Below, piece after piece: positions 52,113 through 62,447 of a stretch of DNA of 64,000 nucleotides (position 1 is its first letter; each line of letters starts with the position of its first letter). The notes under the pieces were generated by a model. It did no database searches. It was not told the DNA's origin and saw only the letters and a list, made by a program, of their open reading frames with translations. The stretch spans positions 2,294,001 to 2,358,000 of the forward strand of contig NZ_CP036532.1 in NCBI RefSeq assembly GCF_004331955.1, in the 5' to 3' direction. The position numbers were made by a program, and so were the translations under genes. Source of the stretch: Roseitalea porphyridii. Lineage in GTDB: Bacteria > Pseudomonadota > Alphaproteobacteria > Rhizobiales > Rhizobiaceae.

Positions 52113-54722
52113 ATGGAGCATCCCGGAACCAGCAACACGAGCGCGACAAGACCGGCCGGCCTGACCGCCGCCGAAGCGGCAGAGCGACTTGCACGGTTCG
52201 GCCCCAACGAGATCGCCGATCCCGGAAAACGGACCATCGTGTCGACGCTGCGCGAGGTGCTGACCGAGCCGATGCTGCTGCTGCTCGTGGTGGCGGCGCT
52301 GATCTATCTGGTCATCGGCGACGTCGCCGAGGGGCTCCTGCTCTCGGTGTTCGCACTGCTGTCGATCGTGCTGCTCGTCTATCAGGAACGACGCAGCGAG
52401 AACGCCCTGGCGGCGCTGCGCGCCATGGCCGCCCCGCAGGCGCACGTGATCCGCGACGGCGCGCCCGCCACCATCCCCGCGCGCGAGGTCGTGCCCGGCG
52501 ATCTGCTGGCGATCGACGAGGGCGAGCGGATCGCCGCCGATGCGCTGCTGCTGACCACCGAGGCGCTGCAGGTCGACGAATCGCTCCTGACCGGCGAGAG
52601 CGTGCCGGTGCGCAAGCGGCCCGCCGCGCCCGGCGAGACGGCCGACACCGATGCGAGACCGGGCGGCGAGGACGAACCATCGGTCTACTCGGGGACCCTT
52701 GCCGTCGCCGGCCATGGCCTCGCGCGGGTGACCGCGACCGGCGCGGCGACCAGAACCGGCGCCATCGGCCTGTCGCTGTCGACGATCGAGGTCGGCCGGA
52801 CCACGCTGCAGCAATCGACGGCGAAGATCGTGCGCCTGTTCGGGCTGATCGCCCTCGTCGTGTGCTCGGCGCTGGTGATCTGGTACGGCCTTGCCTTCGG
52901 CGACTGGATCGAGGGCGTCCTGTCGGGCATCGCCATCGCGATGTCGCTGCTGCCCGAGGAATTCCCGGTCGCGATGGCGGTGTTCCTTGCGATCGGGGCC
53001 TGGCGCCTGTCGCAGATCAAGGTCCTGGCGCGCCGGCCCGCCATCATCGAAACACTCGGCGCGACGACCGTGCTGTGCGTCGACAAGACCGGAACGCTGA
53101 CGCGGAACCGCATGCGCGTGGCGCGCGTGTCGGTCGATCGCCACTGGGTCGAGGCCGAGCGGGATGCGGTCGCCGCCGACGCGCGGGCCGGGGACCTTCT
53201 GAGGACCGCATGGTTCGCGTCACGGCACGGCTCGTTCGATCCGATGGATTTGGCCGTCGAGGCGGCATGCGAGCGCACGGGCGCGGTGACGACGGACCAG
53301 CATGCGGACTGGCCGCTCCTGCGCGAATACCCGCTGAACCCGGACCTTCTGGCCTTCACGCAGGTCTGGCGCGAACCCGATGGCGACCGGCGCGTCGCCA
53401 CCAAGGGCGCGCCGGAGGCGATCGCCCGCCTGTGCGGTCTCGACGAGGAAGAGCGCACCGCGCTGATGGCCGAGGTCGAGGCGATGGCGACGCAGGGGCT
53501 GCGGGTGCTCGCCGTCGCCGGCGCCCACCCGCCCGGCGATTCGCTGCCCGACGATCCGACCGGTTTCCGATTCGAATTCAAGGGCCTGCTGGGCTTTGAG
53601 GATCCGTTGCGCGAGACGGTGCCGCAGGCCATGCGCGAGGCGATGGCGGGCGGCATCGCGGTCAAGATGATCACCGGCGACTATGCGGCCACGGCGACCG
53701 CCATGGCGCGCCACGCCGGCATCGCCAACCCCGACCACGTATTGACCGGCGCGCAACTCGAACGGCTCGGCGACGACGAAACCGGCCGCGCCGTGGCCGA
53801 GACCAACGTCTTCGCCCGCATGATGCCGGCCCAGAAACTGCGGCTCGTCGGCGCCCTCAGGGACGATGGCGAGATCGTCGCGATGACCGGCGACGGCGTC
53901 AACGACGCGCCGGCGCTGAAGGCGGCCAACATCGGCATCGCCATGGGACAGCACGGCACCGATGTGGCGCGCGCTGCGGCGGGAATCGTGCTGCTCAACG
54001 AGGATTTCGGCACCATCGTCAGCGGCGTGCGCATGGGCCGGCGCATCTTCGAGAATTTGCGCAAGGTGATGATCTACATCGCCGCCATCCACGTGCCGAT
54101 CGCCGGGCTCGCCCTCTTTCCCCTGCTGATGGGCCTGCCGCCGGTGCTGATGCCCATGCATGTCGTGCTCATCGAGATGATCATCGATCCGATGTGCACG
54201 ATCGCCTTTGAATCGACGCCCGAGGAAAGCGACATCATGGAGCATCCGCCAAGGCCGATCGACGACCCGCTGATCGGCGGCCGGCAATTGCTCCTCGGCC
54301 TGGCCCAGGGCGCGCTGCTGCTGGTGGCGTGCCTGGGCGGCTACATGGCGCTGATCGCATCGGGCAAGAACGCCGACGTGGCCCGCACGATGGCCTTCAT
54401 CGCGCTGACGGCGGGCAACACCGGCCTCGCCCGTGTCAACGCCAGCCGTGCCCTGACGATCGGCACGCTGTTCGCACGCGGCTACCGCATGTTCGGTGCG
54501 ATCGCCCTTCTGGCGGCCACCGTCGTGACCGCGTGCATCGTGGTGCCCGCGCTGCGGGACCTGTTCGCCTTCGCCGTGCCCGCGCCGCAGGAGATCGCGC
54601 TCGCGGTCGGCGTCGGGATCGCGGCGGTCGTGATCGTCGACTTCTTCAAGCTGCTGCCCGGCGTTCGCAGGATCATGGGGCGGGTGGAACGGGCCCCGAC
54701 CGTGCGCGCCCGCGCGGTTTGA
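52113..54722 (+). CDS. P-type cation-transporting ATPase
   Basis: An 869-residue P2-like ATPase. Landmarks in order: N-terminal actuator-type LTAAEAAERLARFGPNEI, VDESLLTGESVPV (actuator), GIAIAMSLLPEEFPVAMAVF (TM4 ion-site motif PEEFP), VLCVDKTGTLTRN (phosphorylated Asp), TKGAPEAI (nucleotide domain), MTGDGVNDAPALKAANIGIAMG and six C-terminal helices. The ion is uncertain; PEEFP differs from the PEGLP of SERCA-like pumps. It is followed 65 bp later by a universal stress protein gene. Confidence 0.9.
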   Translation: MEHPGTSNTSATRPAGLTAAEAAERLARFGPNEIADPGKRTIVSTLREVLTEPMLLLLVVAALIYLVIGDVAEGLLLSVFALLSIVLLVYQERRSENALAALRAMAAPQAHVIRDGAPATIPAREVVPGDLLAIDEGERIAADALLLTTEALQVDESLLTGESVPVRKRPAAPGETADTDARPGGEDEPSVYSGTLAVAGHGLARVTATGAATRTGAIGLSLSTIEVGRTTLQQSTAKIVRLFGLIALVVCSALVIWYGLAFGDWIEGVLSGIAIAMSLLPEEFPVAMAVFLAIGAWRLSQIKVLARRPAIIETLGATTVLCVDKTGTLTRNRMRVARVSVDRHWVEAERDAVAADARAGDLLRTAWFASRHGSFDPMDLAVEAACERTGAVTTDQHADWPLLREYPLNPDLLAFTQVWREPDGDRRVATKGAPEAIARLCGLDEEERTALMAEVEAMATQGLRVLAVAGAHPPGDSLPDDPTGFRFEFKGLLGFEDPLRETVPQAMREAMAGGIAVKMITGDYAATATAMARHAGIANPDHVLTGAQLERLGDDETGRAVAETNVFARMMPAQKLRLVGALRDDGEIVAMTGDGVNDAPALKAANIGIAMGQHGTDVARAAAGIVLLNEDFGTIVSGVRMGRRIFENLRKVMIYIAAIHVPIAGLALFPLLMGLPPVLMPMHVVLIEMIIDPMCTIAFESTPEESDIMEHPPRPIDDPLIGGRQLLLGLAQGALLLVACLGGYMALIASGKNADVARTMAFIALTAGNTGLARVNASRALTIGTLFARGYRMFGAIALLAATVVTACIVVPALRDLFAFAVPAPQEIALAVGVGIAAVVIVDFFKLLPGVRRIMGRVERAPTVRARAV

Positions 54723-54787
54723 TGCCGATCAAGCCACCCGCCGCCGCGCCGGTGCATGCTGTTGCGGCATTTTCCGGAGGACAAGCC

Positions 54788-55624
54788 ATGACCCCCAAGA
54801 CTATCCTCTATCCGCTGGGTATGGACCAGCCGCTCGACGAACTGCGCCCGGCGATCGAACTGTGCCGGGCCCGCGAGGCGCATCTGACCGTGTTGCTGAT
54901 CGCGCTCGCCCCACCCCCGCCGATCGCCGTCGACACCGTGATCCTGTCCGATGCCTGGGCTTCGCAGGCAGAGGAGATCAAGAAGGAGTTGCACGCCCAT
55001 GGCGAGCGCGCACGCGACCTGATCGCCGAAAGCGGCATCTCCTGCGAGATCAAGCGCTCGCTGATGGTCGACAGCTCGATCGAACTGGCCGTCGCCGAAC
55101 ACGCCTTCTTCGCCGATGTGACGCTGATCTCGAGAACGCTGCCCGAGAAGTCGGGCTTTGCCGATCACGTGGCGAGCGGCGTCCTGTTCGGTGCCGGCAA
55201 GCCCGTGCTCGTCGGCGCGCCTGCGCAGTTCGAAACCCTCGACTGGAAGACCGTGCTGATCGCCTGGGACAACGAAAAGCCAGCGGTGCGCGCCATCGCA
55301 GAGGCGCTGCCCATCCTGCGCGCCGCCGAGGCCGTGCACATCCTGTCGATCGACCCCGATGCGAGCCGCACCGGCGACGGCGAGGCGCCCGGCTGGGATC
55401 TGGCGGCCTACCTGTCGCGGCATGGCGTCAGCCTGACGGTCCACACCCAGCCCAGCGGACAGTTGGCGGTCTCCCGGGTGATCGTCGAGTTCGCCGACGA
55501 TATCGGCGCGGACGGCATCGTCATGGGCGCGTTCGGCCATTCGCGCCTGCGCCAGCGCCTGCTCGGCGGCACGACCCGGTCGATGATGGACGATTGCCCA
55601 CTGCCGGTGCTGATGGCGCACTGA
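54788..55624 (+). CDS. Universal stress protein, tandem UspA-like domains
   Basis: A 278-residue protein with two Usp folds (1-150 and 151-278). The second domain keeps the nucleotide-type GAFGHSRLRQRLLGGTTRSMM (G-2X-G-9X-G-S/T); the first is degenerate (SRTLPEKSGFADHVASGVLFG). GGAGGA precedes the ATG. It lies behind the P-type ATPase and may be co-transcribed. The group is stress-induced; the specific role is unknown. Confidence 0.9.
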   Translation: MTPKTILYPLGMDQPLDELRPAIELCRAREAHLTVLLIALAPPPPIAVDTVILSDAWASQAEEIKKELHAHGERARDLIAESGISCEIKRSLMVDSSIELAVAEHAFFADVTLISRTLPEKSGFADHVASGVLFGAGKPVLVGAPAQFETLDWKTVLIAWDNEKPAVRAIAEALPILRAAEAVHILSIDPDASRTGDGEAPGWDLAAYLSRHGVSLTVHTQPSGQLAVSRVIVEFADDIGADGIVMGAFGHSRLRQRLLGGTTRSMMDDCPLPVLMAH

Positions 55625-55655
55625 CCGGGACCGGAAGTCTTCCGGCTCGGCTCGC

Positions 55656-56873
55656 TCAGTTCCGGTCGCCGGCCGGCGCGGCCCGGTCGGCGATCAGGCG
55701 CCCGTCACGCAGGAGGTCGCTCGGATAGAGGATGACCCGCTCTCCCGGCGCCAGCCCCGCCGCCACCTCGGCGACCGTGTCGTTCATCCGGCCCAGTTCG
55801 ACCGTCCGCACCCGCGCGACCCCGTCCTCGGCGACGAAGACCGCCCAGTCGCCATCGTCGCGATAGAGCGCGCTGATCGGCGCCCTGACGACGTCGTCGG
55901 CCCGCCAGACCGTCAGCCGCGCGACCACGCGATAGCCGTGGCCGAGCCCTTCGGGCACCTCCTCCAGATCGAGCACCGCATTGACGCGCTGCTCCTCGAT
56001 GCCGAGCGCCGAGACCTTGGTGAAGGCGGCCGGCTCGACCTTGCGCACCGTGGCGCCCAGATCACGGTCGCCGCCCCAGTCCGAGATCGTCGCCGTCGTG
56101 CCCGGACCGATCCGCACCGCGTCCGACGACAGAAGATCGACGGCGACCTCCAGATCGTCCGGCCGGCCCATTTCGGCGACCACCGTGCCCACATTGACCG
56201 CCTGCTCGGAGCGCACCTTCACGCCGAGCACGATGCCGTCGATCGGCGCGCGCAGCGTGACGCAGCATTCGCCGTTGCCATTGCCGGGTTCGTCGCCGGG
56301 CTGCGCCAGCCGCGCCTCCACGCTCGCCAGTTCCGCAAGGCGCAGATTGATGTTGGCGAGCGCGCTTTCCACCTGCGCCTGCTTGAGCTGCAGATCGCCG
56401 AAGGCGCGTTCGAGTTCGCTGTCGGAGACGATGTTGGTCTTGGCCAGTTCCGAGGCGCGCTCATAGGCCGATCGGGCGAGGTTCAACGCCGTCTGTGCCC
56501 GCGCATGCTCGACATTGGCAAGCGCGACCGCAGCGCGCGCCGCCTCGGCCGCCGCCTGCAGCTCGGTCCGCGTGCGCAGGTCGAGAAAGGGCGGATCGAG
56601 CGGGTGGATCGTGGCGATCACATCGCCCCGGCTGACCGTATCGCCCTCTTCCAGCGCGATCCGGTCGATGCGGCCGGCCAGCGTCGAGGAGACCGCATAG
56701 ACGTCGCGCACCCGCGTCATGCCCTCCTCGTCGATCGCGACCGCCATGGCGCCGCGCGAGACCGTGCCCAGATCGACGAGCACCGGCTGCTCGCGCAGCG
56801 AGACATGGATGCCGTAGCCGACCACCGCCACGGCGATCAGCCCGACGATCCATTTTGCCCATGCGCCCTTCAT
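55656..56873 (-). CDS. HlyD/MacA-type periplasmic adaptor protein
   Basis: A 405-residue membrane-fusion protein: one N-terminal helix (WIVGLIAVAVVGYGIHV), lipoyl half (LAGRIDRIALEEGDTVSRGDVIATI), a coiled-coil hairpin (about 95-185, rich in Ala/Glu/Leu) and a second lipoyl half (LRAPIDGIVLGVKVRSEQAV). Two adjacent Cys (GECCVTL) precede it. It links the inner-membrane ABC permease to export or adhesion across the periplasm. It follows the permease gene by 4 bp. Confidence 0.9.
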   Translation of the reverse strand: MKGAWAKWIVGLIAVAVVGYGIHVSLREQPVLVDLGTVSRGAMAVAIDEEGMTRVRDVYAVSSTLAGRIDRIALEEGDTVSRGDVIATIHPLDPPFLDLRTRTELQAAAEAARAAVALANVEHARAQTALNLARSAYERASELAKTNIVSDSELERAFGDLQLKQAQVESALANINLRLAELASVEARLAQPGDEPGNGNGECCVTLRAPIDGIVLGVKVRSEQAVNVGTVVAEMGRPDDLEVAVDLLSSDAVRIGPGTTATISDWGGDRDLGATVRKVEPAAFTKVSALGIEEQRVNAVLDLEEVPEGLGHGYRVVARLTVWRADDVVRAPISALYRDDGDWAVFVAEDGVARVRTVELGRMNDTVAEVAAGLAPGERVILYPSDLLRDGRLIADRAAPAGDRN

Positions 56874-56877
56874 CGTC

Positions 56878-59247
56878 TCATTCCCTTGTCTTGAGGACCT
56901 CGATCAGGTCGAGCCTGTTGATGCGCCGGCGCACAATCAGCGCCGAGACCAGTGCCGCGGCGACCACCACCAGGCTCGCCGTCGAGAATGTCGACTGATC
57001 GACCACCAGCGGGATTCGGTACAGGTCGCTCTCGAACCCCTGCGAAACCGACCAGGCGAAGCCGTAGCCCAGAAGCCACCCGAGCGGCTGCGCGATCAGT
57101 ACGATCGCCCCCAGTTCGATCATCAGGATCGAGGCGACCTCGGCCCGCGTGAAGCCGAACACGCGCAGGCTCGCCAGTTCGCGCGCCCGCTCGGAAAGCT
57201 GGATGCGCGCCGAATTGTAGATCACGCCGAACGTGATGATCACCGCCAGGATCACGTAAATCGTCACCGAGATGGCGATGTTCTCCTCGATCGTGGCGCG
57301 GAAATTCTCGCGCGACAGGCTCAAAAGCGCGATCGAGGCGATGCCGGGCGTCTGCTTGACCGCCGCGTAGGTTTGGTCGAGCAGGCGCGCGTCGATGCGC
57401 ACCCGGGCGCCCGAAATGCGCTCGCCGTCGCGCATCATCCGGTTCATCGCGCCCAGCTCCATGTAGGCGGTCAGGCCCACGAAGCCCTGCACGACGCCGA
57501 CGACCGGCACGCGGGCTTCGCGGTCGTCGCGCTGCATGAAGTCGACATGGGCCAGATCGCCGACCCGCAGCGCGAGCTGTTCGGCGACGCGCTCGGACAG
57601 GATCAGCCCGTTGCTCGGCAGCGCGACCGGCGCCTGGTCGAGATCGAGCACCCGCGTCAGATCGGTTCGCGCCGGCAGGCCCTCGATCACCATGCGTTTT
57701 TCGATGTGCCGGTTCGACAGCGTCACCGCGACCTGGCGGAACGGTTCGGCTTTCATGACGCCCGGAAGGTTCGCGATGGCGCGAAGCGCGTCGGGGTGAC
57801 GCTCGCCGGCGAAGGTGATCGCCGCATCCTCGCGCGCAGTCTGGAAGAAGATCTGATCGATCATGTGATCGATCGAATCGAACGAGAACATCGCGGTCAC
57901 GAGCAACGCCACCGAAAACGATGTGCCGATCGCGGTCAGACCGGTTCGGACCGGATGCCGCCACAGATGCCGGAACGCCATGGTTGTCAGCTGCGAGAAG
58001 ACGCGGTGCATCAGCCCCTGGCCGATGCCGAGACTGCGATAGCGCGTCGGCGCGGGCGGGCGCATCGCCACCGCCGGCGGCAAAGCGACGACGGTGCGGA
58101 TCGCGCTTGCGGCTCCGGCCAACGCCGCGCCCACCGAGACGAGCGCGGCGATCACGTAAAGGTCGGTGCTCTGCGCGAAGACGAGGAACGGAAACGAGAA
58201 GAACTGGCCGTAGAGCTCGGCCATCGCCCCGCCCAGCCACGCGCCGGCGATGCCGCCCACCGCAAGCCCGACGAACGAGATGGCGATGACGAACTTGGCG
58301 TAATGCCAGGCGACGCCCGCGCTGGAATAGCCGTTCGCCTTCAAGAGCCCGATCTGCTCGCGCTCGAGCGCAATCATCCGCGACAGGATCATGTTGACGA
58401 GGAACGCCGACACGAACAGGAAGATCGGCGGGATCACGCCGGACATGGCATTGAGCTGTTGGAGTTCGGCGTCCAGGAACGCGTGCGAGGTCTGGTCCTC
58501 GCGCCCGAACGCGCCGGTGCCGCCATAGTGCTCGAGCAGCGCGTCGACCGTCTCGATGATCGCGTCGATGTCGGCGTCGCGCAGGGTCGTCAGCACGACA
58601 TCGTTGAACAAGCCGGTCATGTCGAAGGCGGCCGCCAGCGCCCGGCGCGGCATGAACACGATCCCGTAGCGGCGCTGGTCGGGCACCATGTCGCCCGGCC
58701 CGATCGCATAGATGTATTCGGGCGACAGGACGATGCCCGTGATCGTTAGTTCGCGCTTCTTGCCGTTGATCAGCGTGCCGAACGTGTCGCCCGGCGCAAA
58801 GCCGTGTGCCTGCGCGAACGTCTCGACGACGGCCACCTCGTTGGCCCGCGTGGGAACCGGCAGCCGCCCCGAACGCATATAGAGCCGGTTGACGGCCGGA
58901 TCGCCGAAATCGGGCAGCGACACGGCGATCCCGGCGGCCGGTTCGACCATCCCCTCGATGTCGAGGATCAGCGTCTTGACGATGCGCGTTTCCACCGCCG
59001 CCACGCCCTCGATCGCCGCGAGCGCGCCGCGCAGCCTTTCGGGCGCGCGGTTGGCCGAGGCGAAGACGCTGGCGAACAGGTAGCGCTCGTAGAACGCGGC
59101 GCGGGTCTCCTCGAGCGTCCGGTTGGCGCCGATGAAGACGACGATCGTCATCACGCCGCACGCCATCACCAGCGCCACCGCCAGCACCTGGGCCCACAGC
59201 CGTCCCAGATCGCGCAACAGCTTCCTGTCGAGCGCGCCGATCATCAC
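56878..59247 (-). CDS. FtsX/MacB-type ABC transporter permease
   Basis: A 789-residue protein with two FtsX-type permease units: an N-terminal helix ([20 protein letters not shown]), a large periplasmic domain, about three helices (285-390), a second periplasmic domain, and three or four C-terminal helices ([40 protein letters not shown]). This duplicated layout is that of the LolE/DevC-like exporters that act with HlyD adaptors. The start overlaps the ATPase stop as ATGA. Cargo unknown, perhaps a lipid or peptide. Confidence 0.9.
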   Translation of the reverse strand: MMIGALDRKLLRDLGRLWAQVLAVALVMACGVMTIVVFIGANRTLEETRAAFYERYLFASVFASANRAPERLRGALAAIEGVAAVETRIVKTLILDIEGMVEPAAGIAVSLPDFGDPAVNRLYMRSGRLPVPTRANEVAVVETFAQAHGFAPGDTFGTLINGKKRELTITGIVLSPEYIYAIGPGDMVPDQRRYGIVFMPRRALAAAFDMTGLFNDVVLTTLRDADIDAIIETVDALLEHYGGTGAFGREDQTSHAFLDAELQQLNAMSGVIPPIFLFVSAFLVNMILSRMIALEREQIGLLKANGYSSAGVAWHYAKFVIAISFVGLAVGGIAGAWLGGAMAELYGQFFSFPFLVFAQSTDLYVIAALVSVGAALAGAASAIRTVVALPPAVAMRPPAPTRYRSLGIGQGLMHRVFSQLTTMAFRHLWRHPVRTGLTAIGTSFSVALLVTAMFSFDSIDHMIDQIFFQTAREDAAITFAGERHPDALRAIANLPGVMKAEPFRQVAVTLSNRHIEKRMVIEGLPARTDLTRVLDLDQAPVALPSNGLILSERVAEQLALRVGDLAHVDFMQRDDREARVPVVGVVQGFVGLTAYMELGAMNRMMRDGERISGARVRIDARLLDQTYAAVKQTPGIASIALLSLSRENFRATIEENIAISVTIYVILAVIITFGVIYNSARIQLSERARELASLRVFGFTRAEVASILMIELGAIVLIAQPLGWLLGYGFAWSVSQGFESDLYRIPLVVDQSTFSTASLVVVAAALVSALIVRRRINRLDLIEVLKTRE

Positions 59248-59972
59248 CAGACCACCTCGGCCGGCGCGATCCGCTCGGCATTGACCTCCATCGCGGCGAT
59301 CTCGCCATCGAGGAAGTGGAAGACGCGATGGGCGATCTTCCGGATACCGGCATTGTGCGTGATGATCGCGGTCGTGGTTCCGAACTCGGCGTTGATCCGG
59401 GCGAGCGCCTCCAGCACGATCACGCCGGTCTTGGAATCAAGCGCGCCGGTCGGCTCGTCGCACAGCAGCACGTCCGGGCGCTTGGCGATCGCCCGCGCGA
59501 TCGCGACGCGCTGCTGTTCCCCGCCCGAAAGCTGGGCGGGGAAATGGCTCATCCGGTCGCCGAGATCGACCATGGCGAGCGCCTCCTCCGGCTTCATCGG
59601 ATCGCGCGCCACTTCGGTGACGAGCGAGACGTTCTCCCACGCCGTCAGCGAGGGGATCAGATTGTAGAACTGGAAGACGAAGCCGATATGGTTGCGCCGG
59701 TAGCGGGTGAGCTGCCGGTCGGTGTAGGCGGTCAGATCCTGTCCCTCGAACAGCACCGTGCCGCTGCTCGCCCGGTCGAGCCCGCCGATGATGTTGAGAA
59801 GGGTCGACTTCCCGCTCCCCGAAGGACCCAGCAGGACCGCCATCTCGCCCTCGTGCAGCGTCATGTCGATACCGGCGAGCGCGCGCACCTCCACCTCGCC
59901 CGAGGTGTAGACCTTGGTCAGATCGTCGACGTCGAACACCGCCGGTGCGGCGCCGTTGGGCTGATCGCGCAT
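59244..59972 (-). CDS. LolD/MacB-type ABC transporter ATP-binding protein
   Basis: A 242-residue ATPase with [18 protein letters not shown] (Walker A), [16 protein letters not shown] (Q-loop), [15 protein letters not shown] (signature), [15 protein letters not shown] (Walker B) and [11 protein letters not shown] (switch). It is first in a three-gene exporter operon (ATPase, FtsX-type permease, HlyD adaptor). Confidence 0.94.
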   Translation of the reverse strand: MRDQPNGAAPAVFDVDDLTKVYTSGEVEVRALAGIDMTLHEGEMAVLLGPSGSGKSTLLNIIGGLDRASSGTVLFEGQDLTAYTDRQLTRYRRNHIGFVFQFYNLIPSLTAWENVSLVTEVARDPMKPEEALAMVDLGDRMSHFPAQLSGGEQQRVAIARAIAKRPDVLLCDEPTGALDSKTGVIVLEALARINAEFGTTTAIITHNAGIRKIAHRVFHFLDGEIAAMEVNAERIAPAEVVW

Positions 59973-60225
59973 GCACGGACCCTACACGGGCATGCCGATC
60001 CGCCATTGACGCGAATCAAGAAGGACCCGGGTCCGGCGACTACTCCGGCGCCAGAACCGCGCACGCCGAACCTCGATCGGATTGCGAAGCGCCCGAATCG
60101 ATCGCTGAGGCAAAGACCGCAAGCCCATGAATCGGCGCACACTTTCGACTTCCACGACGAAGGCAGGCGGTTGGCGCTTGCCTTCGGGCGTCCGACCGGC
60201 CAGTTGAAGGGCGGCGGAGAGATCC

Positions 60226-60447
60226 ATGGGTTCGTTTTTCGACTTCAACCATCCCTTCTTCAGACCGCTCTGGCGGCGAATCGCCGTCGTCGGCGTCTGC
60301 GCGACATGGGGCGCGTTCGAGATCTGGATGGGCGCGACGGGTTGGGGCGTCCTCTTTCTGGGGCTCGCCGCGCTCTGCTTCTGGGGCCTGTTCATCCGCT
60401 TCAATCCGCGGACACAAGGGGAGGAAGGCGACAAGGACAGGCGCTGA
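60226..60447 (+). CDS. Small membrane protein of unknown function (DUF3329-like)
   Basis: A 73-residue protein. FFDFNHPFFRPLWRR is followed by two hydrophobic helices (IAVVGVCATWGAFEIWMG and WGVLFLGLAALCFWGLFI) and a charged tail. The opening resembles small DUF3329-type proteins of alphaproteobacteria, from memory only. It stands alone, preceded by about 250 bp (59973-60225) with no recognisable gene, and convergent with the mannitol dehydrogenase gene. GGCGGAGAG lies upstream of the ATG. Confidence 0.65.
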   Translation: MGSFFDFNHPFFRPLWRRIAVVGVCATWGAFEIWMGATGWGVLFLGLAALCFWGLFIRFNPRTQGEEGDKDRR

Positions 60448-60450
60448 CCC

Positions 60451-61899
60451 CTATGGCGCGAGTGCCGCACTCACCCCCTTGCGGTCGAGCATGACCACGG
60501 CCTCGGCGACGGCATCGGCGAAGGCGATATCCTCGGCGAGCGCGCCGAACACGGCCTTTTCGCGGACCATCTGCCGCGCGAACCCGGCCATGTCCGGCAG
60601 GACCGAGGCGGCAAGATCGGTGAACCGGTCAGCCATCGGATCATCCACCTTGCCACCCGCGTGGCCCACGTAGGCGATCCACGCCCCGACCGCCCTTGTC
60701 AGCGCCGTGTGCGCGAGCCCCCGCCCCCGCCGGTCGGCGATCGTCGCCAGCAGGCGCTGCGGCACCTTCTGGCTGCCGTCCATGGCGATCTGCGCGGTCC
60801 TGTGGCGCAGCGCCGGGTTGAGGAACCGCGCGGTGAGCGCATCGCAATAGCCGGTCAGCTCGTTCCGGCCCATGGCGAGCGTCGGCATGACTTCGTCCCA
60901 CAGCGCGGCGACGAACCGCGCCAGCGCCGGATCGCCCATCGCATCGGACACGGTCTCATGGCCGGCGAGCTGTCCGAAATAGGCGAGCGCCGAGTGAGCG
61001 CCGTTGAGCATGCGCAGCTTCATCGTCTCGAACGGGGCGACATCGGCGACCATCTGCGCCCCGGCCGCCGCGAAGTCGGGCCGATCGGCGGAGAACGCGT
61101 CCTCGATCACCCACTGGCTGAACGGCTCGGTGATGACCGGCCATGCGTCCTCAAGCCCGGTCAGCGCGGCGATCTCGGCCCGGTCGTCATCGGTCGTTGC
61201 CGGGACGATCCGGTCGACCATCGTTTCGGGAAACGCCACCTCGCTCTCGATGAACGCGGCAAGCGCCTCCTCGCGTGCTGCGGCGAACTGTGCGACGACG
61301 CGCCGGACGGTCCGCCCGTTCGATGGAAGATTGTCGCAGCTGAGCACGGTGAAGGGCGCCACGCCGGCCGCGCGTCGCGCCCTGAACGCCTCGGCCAGAA
61401 GGCCCGGCACTGTCGACGGCGTTCCGGGCGCGGCCAGATCGGCGCGGATGCCGGCATGGGCCGTGTCGAGATCACCGGTCGCCGGGCTCCGGCAATAGCC
61501 CTTTTCGGTGACGGTCAGCGACACGATCCGGATCGCCGGGTCACACATGCGGGTCAGCAGTTCGGCCGTGCCCTTGTCCGAATAGACCACTTCGCACAGC
61601 GATCCGATGATGCGCGCCCGTGTCGTGTCACCGTCCCGCACCGCCAGCGTGTAAAGCCCGTCCTGTGGCGCCAGCGCATCGCGCATGTCGGGCCGCCTCA
61701 GACTGGCGCCAACGATCCCCCAGCCCGGGTCCGCCGCGAGGCAGTCGTCGACATAGACGGCCTGGTGGGCGCGGTGAAAGTTGCCGATCCCCAGATGCAC
61801 GATACCCGGGGTTACCCGCGCGCGATCATAGCCGGGCTGCTCGACATCCTGGCGGGCACGGGCAAGCGTTCTGGCCGACAGGCGCGGCACGTCGTTCAT
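60451..61899 (-). CDS. Mannitol dehydrogenase/fructuronate reductase family enzyme
   Basis: A 482-residue polyol-specific long-chain dehydrogenase. The N-terminal Rossmann domain has IVHLGIGNFHRAHQAVY; the substrate domain has VITEPFSQWVIED and the catalytic KLRMLNGAHSALAY (Lys and Asn/His). It interconverts a polyol such as mannitol or arabitol with its ketose, or an aldonate with its ketose, using NAD. No polyol transporter is adjacent, so specificity is undetermined. Confidence 0.9.
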   Translation of the reverse strand: MNDVPRLSARTLARARQDVEQPGYDRARVTPGIVHLGIGNFHRAHQAVYVDDCLAADPGWGIVGASLRRPDMRDALAPQDGLYTLAVRDGDTTRARIIGSLCEVVYSDKGTAELLTRMCDPAIRIVSLTVTEKGYCRSPATGDLDTAHAGIRADLAAPGTPSTVPGLLAEAFRARRAAGVAPFTVLSCDNLPSNGRTVRRVVAQFAAAREEALAAFIESEVAFPETMVDRIVPATTDDDRAEIAALTGLEDAWPVITEPFSQWVIEDAFSADRPDFAAAGAQMVADVAPFETMKLRMLNGAHSALAYFGQLAGHETVSDAMGDPALARFVAALWDEVMPTLAMGRNELTGYCDALTARFLNPALRHRTAQIAMDGSQKVPQRLLATIADRRGRGLAHTALTRAVGAWIAYVGHAGGKVDDPMADRFTDLAASVLPDMAGFARQMVREKAVFGALAEDIAFADAVAEAVVMLDRKGVSAALAP

Positions 61900-61929
61900 G
61901 GCTGGTCCTTCGGGGTCCGCCGGTCCGGG

Positions 61930-62394
61930 TCAGGCCCGCTTCTTCTTGCGGCCGTAGAGTTCGAGCTTGTGGTAGACGATGTCGTAGCCAAGCTCTGCGG
62001 CGATCTCGGCCTGGAGCCGCTCGATCTTCTCGGAGCGGAACTCGATCACGTCGCCGGTCTCCAGATCGATCATGTGGTCGTGATGGGGCGAATCGGCGGT
62101 CTCGAACCGCGCCGGCGCGCCCTCGAAGCTCAGGCGCAGGATCACGCCCTTGTCCTCGAGCACGCTCAGCGTCCGGTAGACGGTCGACAGCGACACGGTC
62201 GGCTCGATCTCGCTGGCCCTCTGGAACAGTTCGTTCGCATCGGGATGATCGTCCGCATCGGCGAGCGTGCGCAGGATCGCGCTGCGCTGCCGTGTGATCC
62301 GCACGCCCGCATCGCGCAACGCGTCCTCAAGTTCGCCGGCGCTCATCGGCTTGGAACTGATGGGATCGGCGCTGACGGTCCTGGATTCGATCAT
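61930..62394 (-). CDS. Fur-family metalloregulator (Fur/Mur type)
   Basis: A 154-residue Fur protein. The winged helix has TRQRSAILRTLADADDHPDA and SLSTVYRTLSVLEDKG; the dimerisation domain has HHDHMIDLETGDVIEF, where the usual Cys pair is absent (LETG), as in alphaproteobacterial Fur/Mur. It senses Fe or Mn. A 16-residue polar extension precedes an alternative start at 62346. Tandem repeats just upstream may be its own operator. Confidence 0.88.
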   Translation of the reverse strand: MIESRTVSADPISSKPMSAGELEDALRDAGVRITRQRSAILRTLADADDHPDANELFQRASEIEPTVSLSTVYRTLSVLEDKGVILRLSFEGAPARFETADSPHHDHMIDLETGDVIEFRSEKIERLQAEIAAELGYDIVYHKLELYGRKKKRA

Positions 62395-62407
62395 GGTCCG
62401 AGCCTCG

Positions 62408-62447
62408 CCCAGTTGCGAAGCATGTGCAAGTCCCAGTTGGGAATCAT
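62408..62447. repeat. Direct repeat upstream of the Fur-family gene
   Basis: CCCAGTTGCGAAGCAT (62408-62423) and CCCAGTTGGGAATCAT (62432-62447) match at 14 of 16 bases with a 24-bp period. The second copy contains the dyad TCCCA-GT-TGGGA. They fill the 52-bp gap between the Zur-like and Fur-like genes on the minus strand and overlap the Zur-like stop codon. Possible autoregulatory operator. Confidence 0.45.

Noticed and set aside
59973-60225. Possible RNA gene in the 250-bp gap before the small membrane protein
   Set aside because: I could not fold a tRNA-like or terminator-like structure, and nothing conserved was recognisable by eye.
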